Below are positions 51,080 to 51,085 of a stretch of DNA of 51,085 nt, one piece after another. A program made the translations under genes and the position numbers. This DNA is from Gemmatimonadales bacterium UBA7835 (lineage in GTDB: Bacteria > Gemmatimonadota > Gemmatimonadetes > Longimicrobiales > Gaopeijiaceae): contig DLTN01000116.1 in NCBI GenBank assembly GCA_002500925.1, positions 119,188-170,272 of the forward strand, read 5' to 3'. Below the pieces are notes generated by a model. It worked only from the letters and a program-made list of their open reading frames with translations, did not search any database and had not been told where the DNA came from. How positions within the stretch are numbered: position 1 is the first letter of the stretch; each line of letters opens with the position of its first letter.

Positions 51080-51085
51080 CGGAGG

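Overview
The window reads as part of a Gram-negative bacterial chromosome, most likely Gemmatimonadota or a close relative in the FCB group. This is an inference from gene content: a SprA/Sov-family giant outer-membrane protein, a LysM/LAS peptidase of a DUF5715-like type, the order aroC-aroK-topA-trmFO-xerC-hslV-hslU, LptF/LptG, a TonB-dependent receptor and a type IV prepilin. Coding density is high, 4-nt ATGA/TTGA overlaps are common, and several genes appear to start with TTG or GTG. I see no tRNA, rRNA, CRISPR array, insertion sequence or prophage. The gene content is core rather than accessory.

Layout. (1) 1-4467, + strand: 3' end of clpX, then lon, engB and an unknown secreted protein, the last three coupled by overlaps. 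(2) 4506-16431, - strand: a long run read aroC, aroK, topA, trmFO, xerC, a hairpin terminator, hslV, hslU, gcvT, moaB and a sigma-54 activator with a degenerate receiver domain. (3) 16555-23525, - strand: prepilin, family-2 glycosyltransferase, flavin reductase, LysM/LAS peptidase, superoxide dismutase, an AGCS symporter with a large insertion, and a delta-9-type fatty-acid desaturase. (4) 23641-26947: an ArsR-HTH/methyltransferase fusion resembling SahR, ahcY on the same strand, then a convergent TauE/SafE permease. (5) 27108-35917: the ~2,055-residue SprA-like protein, divergent from lptF-lptG. (6) 35895-43640: a DapF-like protein lacking both catalytic cysteines, then a SAM-II riboswitch with an extra hairpin and a terminator-like hairpin leading metH, a coupled homocysteine methyltransferase/MTHFR fusion, and a convergent MetF-like gene. 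(7) 43637-51085: aminopeptidase P, TonB-dependent receptor, phosphodiester glycosidase lipoprotein, a small exported protein, a one-helix membrane protein, threonine synthase and a CPBP membrane protease.

The strongest biological theme is the methionine/SAM cycle. The window holds cobalamin-dependent methionine synthase, a second homocysteine methyltransferase fused to MTHFR, another MetF-like protein, S-adenosylhomocysteine hydrolase, and two apparent sensors: a SAM-II riboswitch on metH and a SahR-like regulator on ahcY with a palindrome over its own promoter and start codon. The most unexpected items are the riboswitch with its inserted hairpin, the Cys-to-Ser/Cys-to-Ser DapF homologue, and the SprA-type translocon homologue outside an evident Bacteroidota setting.
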